From Pantoea anthophila (lineage in GTDB: Bacteria; Pseudomonadota; Gammaproteobacteria; Enterobacterales; Enterobacteriaceae): DNA of 64,000 nucleotides. The position numbers were made by a program, and so were the translations under genes. Shown here piece by piece: positions 61,351 to 64,000 of this stretch. The notes beneath the pieces are model-generated. The model searched no databases, was not told the origin of the DNA, and was given only the letters and a program-made list of their open reading frames with translations. The stretch covers positions 327,685-391,684 of the forward strand of contig NZ_VHIZ01000056.1 in the NCBI RefSeq assembly GCF_006494375.1, given 5' to 3'. Each line of letters opens with the position of its first letter. The first letter of the stretch is position 1.

Positions 61351-62217
61351 ATGGCGTTGATACTCAGTCGTGATGACTATTTTCCCGCCCCCAGTTTACC
61401 GGTGGCGGTTGCCGAAAGGATGCCACAGCCCTCTTTTCCGCCGCACCGACACGAGTTCAGCGAAATCGTCATCGTCTGGCGCGGTAATGGCCTGCACGTC
61501 CTCAACGATCGCCCCTGGCTCATCACCTGCGGCGACCTCTTTTTTATCCGCGACAGCGACTGCCATAGTTACGACAGCGTTAACGACCTGGTGCTGGATA
61601 ACATTCTCTACTGCCGCGACCGCTTTGGTCTGGCGCTTGACTGGGATAGCCTGCTGCCGCCACAGGGCCCCGAAGCCCCTGGCTGCTGGCGTCTGACTAC
61701 GCGCGGTATGGGGCTGGCGCGCGGTGTGATCAGCCAGCTGGAGCGTGAAAGTCGCAAGAGCGATCCCCTGTCGGTTCAGCTCTCTGAAGCCCTGTTTCTG
61801 CAGCTGGTGCTGATTCTGCGGCGTCACGGCTACGCCGCCGATCGCCCCTGGGTTCTGCCGGAGGGGGAACAGCTCGATCTGCTGATGTCAGCGTTGCAGG
61901 GGGCGATTTCCCGGCCGTTTGATCTGGCAGCGTTCTGCCAGCAAAACCAGCTGAGCGAACGGGCGCTGAAACAGCTTTTCCGTCAGCAGACCGGGATGAC
62001 CATCGGCCATTACCTGCGTCAGTTACAGCTCTGTCAGGCAAAATATCTGCTGCGAACGCAGGCGTGCCTGATCAGCGAAGTGGCGGCCCGCTGCGGCTTC
62101 GATGACAGTAACTATTTTTCCGTGGTTTTCACCCGTGAAACCGGCCTGACACCCAGTGCCTGGCGTCAGCGATTTCTCCCCTCCGGGCCAGCGCTGAGAA
62201 GCGCCGAACCGGAATAA
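61351..62217 (+). CDS. rhaR: rhaSR operon activator RhaR
   Basis: 288 residues from the ATG at 61351 (AAAGGAG upstream). Cupin part [26 protein letters not shown] and AraC-type C-terminus [49 protein letters not shown]. It activates rhaSR itself in response to L-rhamnose. Confidence 0.95.
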   Translation: MALILSRDDYFPAPSLPVAVAERMPQPSFPPHRHEFSEIVIVWRGNGLHVLNDRPWLITCGDLFFIRDSDCHSYDSVNDLVLDNILYCRDRFGLALDWDSLLPPQGPEAPGCWRLTTRGMGLARGVISQLERESRKSDPLSVQLSEALFLQLVLILRRHGYAADRPWVLPEGEQLDLLMSALQGAISRPFDLAAFCQQNQLSERALKQLFRQQTGMTIGHYLRQLQLCQAKYLLRTQACLISEVAARCGFDDSNYFSVVFTRETGLTPSAWRQRFLPSGPALRSAEPE

Positions 62218-62269
62218 CACGGGCGTCAGACCAGAGCGCTGGATACCGCAATGCAAAAGTACAAAACAC

Positions 62270-62370
62270 AGGGAACAGGGTCAGAGGAGGAAAGCGTCCC
62301 GCGCCAGGGACGGCGCGGGCCGAGCGGCCATGGATGGCTTAAGCGACTTTCCGATCTGACCCTGTTCCCT
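62270..62370. repeat. Structured palindromic repeat, copy B (101 bp)
   Basis: Same plan as 46151-46255: perfect 16-bp inverted ends (62270-62285 / 62355-62370), inner CCCGCGCC/GGCGCGGG and a second hairpin GCCAT-GG-ATGGC where copy A has GTCAT-GG-ATGAC. It lies between convergent rhaR and rhaT. Confidence 0.88.
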
Positions 62371-62404
62371 GTGCAGGCACGATCTAACCGCCTGAGAACA
62401 CCCG

Positions 62405-62431
62405 GAACGAGCCTGTCAGACAGGCCCGTTC
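62405..62431. terminator. Stem-loop downstream of rhaT
   Basis: 13-nt arms matching at 12 positions (GAACGAGCCTGTC/GACAGGCCCGTTC), 28 bp beyond the rhaT stop. It may serve rhaT on the minus strand. Confidence 0.55.
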
Positions 62432-62458
62432 TCCTCCGCGCCGCAGGAAGCCAGCGGC

Positions 62459-63493
62459 TTACGCTGCCATACCCAGCCCAACGATGTTTGCCGCGATGAT
62501 AATGACCACGCAGCCAATCGATAACACACTGACCGGGCGGCGGCCCGCTGACTTCCACTCTTTCAACAGCAGGCCTACCAGTCCCCCGCACAACACATAC
62601 AGGCTCATGTGCAGCATCCAGCTGACATAGTCATACTGCGGCGGGATTCGGGCGTGGCCCCAGGCGTAAAAGAAAAACTGCAGATACCACATGGTGCCGC
62701 CAAGCACGGCGAACGCGGTATTAGCAATAAGCAGCGGCCTGGCGACGGAAAAGTCCCTGCGAACTGACAGATCGGGTCGGGTAGCCAGTCGCCAGAAGCA
62801 GAAGCCCAGATTCACCAGCGCCCCACCGCCCATGATGATCACATAGCTGGGTAACGCCACATAGAGCGGGTCGATCCCCAGATTCGCGGCGGCCTGATGC
62901 ATCGGCTTGGCGGCATCCATCGCAAAGGACATCCCCGCCGAAAAGATGCCGCACATTATCGCCAGCAGCAGACCCTTCCTGAGATTAAACTCTTCGGCGT
63001 TGATCCCCAGCGCCCGCTCCTTCAGCAATCCGGCACGCGACACAATCCCGACGCCAGCCAGGGCCACCAGCACGCCCAGTAAGGTCAGCCGCCCCCCCGC
63101 AGAGGCAAATAACTCGCCAAAGCGCCCCTGCAGCAGCGGCGTCATCAGCGTGCCGACCACCAGCGTAATACCAATCGCGATGCCGATGCCCATCGACATG
63201 CCGAGATAGCGCATGGTCAGCCCGTAGTTGATATTACCGATGCCCCACATCGCGCCGAAGAGAAACACGGGTGTCAGCTGCGACAGCGTGAAGCTGCTGT
63301 AATAAGCCCGGAAGTCGGGCAGCAGAATGGCACTGACCGCCCACGGCAGGATCAGCCAGGAGATCAGGCCCCCCACCGACCACATGGTTTCCCAGGACCA
63401 TCGTTTTACCTGCTTAAACGGCGCGTAGAAACACGCGGCGCTGGCAGCGCCGACAAAATGCCAGAAAATCCCCGCAATAATGGCACTGTTCAT
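62459..63493 (-). CDS. rhaT: L-rhamnose-proton symporter
   Basis: 344 residues, exactly the E. coli RhaT length, ten hydrophobic helices. N-terminal [28 protein letters not shown] and [28 protein letters not shown] are characteristic. It imports L-rhamnose. It converges with rhaR and has its own 360-bp upstream gap. Confidence 0.97.
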   Translation of the reverse strand: MNSAIIAGIFWHFVGAASAACFYAPFKQVKRWSWETMWSVGGLISWLILPWAVSAILLPDFRAYYSSFTLSQLTPVFLFGAMWGIGNINYGLTMRYLGMSMGIGIAIGITLVVGTLMTPLLQGRFGELFASAGGRLTLLGVLVALAGVGIVSRAGLLKERALGINAEEFNLRKGLLLAIMCGIFSAGMSFAMDAAKPMHQAAANLGIDPLYVALPSYVIIMGGGALVNLGFCFWRLATRPDLSVRRDFSVARPLLIANTAFAVLGGTMWYLQFFFYAWGHARIPPQYDYVSWMLHMSLYVLCGGLVGLLLKEWKSAGRRPVSVLSIGCVVIIIAANIVGLGMAA

Positions 63494-63852
63494 TGTTATT
63501 CCCCGGTTTGGTTGAGGTCTGTCGGAAAGCGCTCAGCTTCCGCTCAGCAGGCAGTCTACGGTTTGCATCGATTCCTCAGCCTTTGGATGAATGCCGGAAG
63601 CCCGCGCGGAGTGGCAATATTGACCCGATGCTGCTGTCAGGGATCACAATTCTGCAGTTGTCAGAGGCCGGGCTGCCTGAACAGGTAAGTGCCTTATAAT
63701 TCACTGTTTTTCCCCTTTTTGCTGTGTGGCGCAGCACAATTCCCGCGTCACTGCCATGCACGCCACCCGCGTGGCAGAGGCGCAAAGAAGCCTTTCATTC
63801 CCACCTGCAAGGTCGTATACACTGGGGAAAATTGATCGGTTCAGGGTTCAGG
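63494..63852. other. Gap between rhaT and the right-end gene
   Basis: 359 bp without a supported gene. It must hold the rhaT promoter on the minus strand. A TATAAT stands at 63695-63700 on the plus strand but has no matching -35. Nothing else stands out. Confidence 0.5.
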
Positions 63853-64000
63853 ATGACGACTAAGTGGTTAACACTGTTTCTTTCGCAGGCAGTCAGCCGG
63901 GTGATGCTGGATGATATCCGCGCGATAGTGCCTGCTGAGGCGCTAAAGGTGTTTGTGAATGGCATGGATGAAGCCCACTACGCCACCATCGAATGTATAC
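63853..64000 (+). CDS. Unidentified gene, 3' truncated by window edge
   Basis: 49 codons are visible from the ATG at 63853 (CAGG just upstream), starting MTTKWLTLFLSQAVSRVMLD and continuing without a stop to the window end. The visible part shows no signal peptide or motif that I can place. Confidence 0.5.
   Translation, partial: MTTKWLTLFLSQAVSRVMLDDIRAIVPAEALKVFVNGMDEAHYATIECI

Overview
The window reads as chromosome of an enterobacterium from the Erwiniaceae, most likely Pantoea or a close relative. This is an inference from gene content and from blocks that match the Escherichia coli order (dcp/ydfG, ynfA-ynfB-ynfD, bioD2(ynfK)-mlc-ynfL-ynfM, rhaMDAB-rhaSR-rhaT) mixed with genes E. coli K-12 lacks. 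No rRNA, tRNA, CRISPR array, insertion sequence, integrase or prophage gene was seen. Genes are dense except for one 2.3-kb stretch (813-3088).

Layout. 1-812: end of a LysR regulator and a periplasmic 5-hydroxyisourate hydrolase. 813-3088: gene-poor, its right third AT-rich. 3089-9618: a chaperone-usher fimbrial locus (LuxR-type regulator, major pilin, chaperone, usher, two-domain adhesin, second chaperone). 9691-13071: a gamma-glutamylcyclotransferase-like protein, a FUSC exporter and a LysE exporter. 13174-15351: a hipBA toxin-antitoxin pair and a divergent GNAT acetyltransferase, separated by four HipB-type operators at an exact 28-bp period. 15386-21853: an AfuABC-like ABC importer operon ending in an inositol-phosphatase-family gene, with a divergent LacI regulator. 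22118-24926: a YghA-like dehydrogenase and a GH15 glucoamylase-like protein. 24944-28626: a RES-Xre toxin-antitoxin pair, a class C beta-lactamase with no adjacent ampR, a cysteine-rich secreted peptide and a glycosyltransferase. 29230-38419: hpxO (urate hydroxylase), dcp and the guaD-xdhABC purine catabolic operon. 38821-42232: ydfG, ynfA, ynfB, ynfD and a DHA2 multidrug exporter. 42624-46062: an OsmU/OpuC-type compatible-solute ABC importer. 46330-54739: an NCS2 purine permease, bioD2, mlc, ynfL/ynfM, a small Cys/His protein, cybB and sotB. 54803-56313: two DUF1471 peptides and a TetR regulator. 56347-63493: the complete L-rhamnose locus. A truncated gene runs off the right end.

How the parts fit. 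Guanine deaminase, xanthine dehydrogenase, urate hydroxylase, hydroxyisourate hydrolase and an NCS2 permease together give uptake and most of the oxidation of purines. Three of these units carry sigma-54-type -24/-12 sequences just upstream: a 16/16 match for guaD-xdhABC and weaker matches for hpxO and the NCS2 permease. This suggests a nitrogen-controlled purine regulon. The rhamnose, AfuABC-like, OsmU-like and SotB/Mlc genes serve carbon and osmolyte handling. Two copies of a ~100-bp structured repeat with perfect 16-bp inverted ends sit in convergent intergenic gaps at 46151-46255 and 62270-62370. One of its hairpins shows a compensatory base-pair change between copies.
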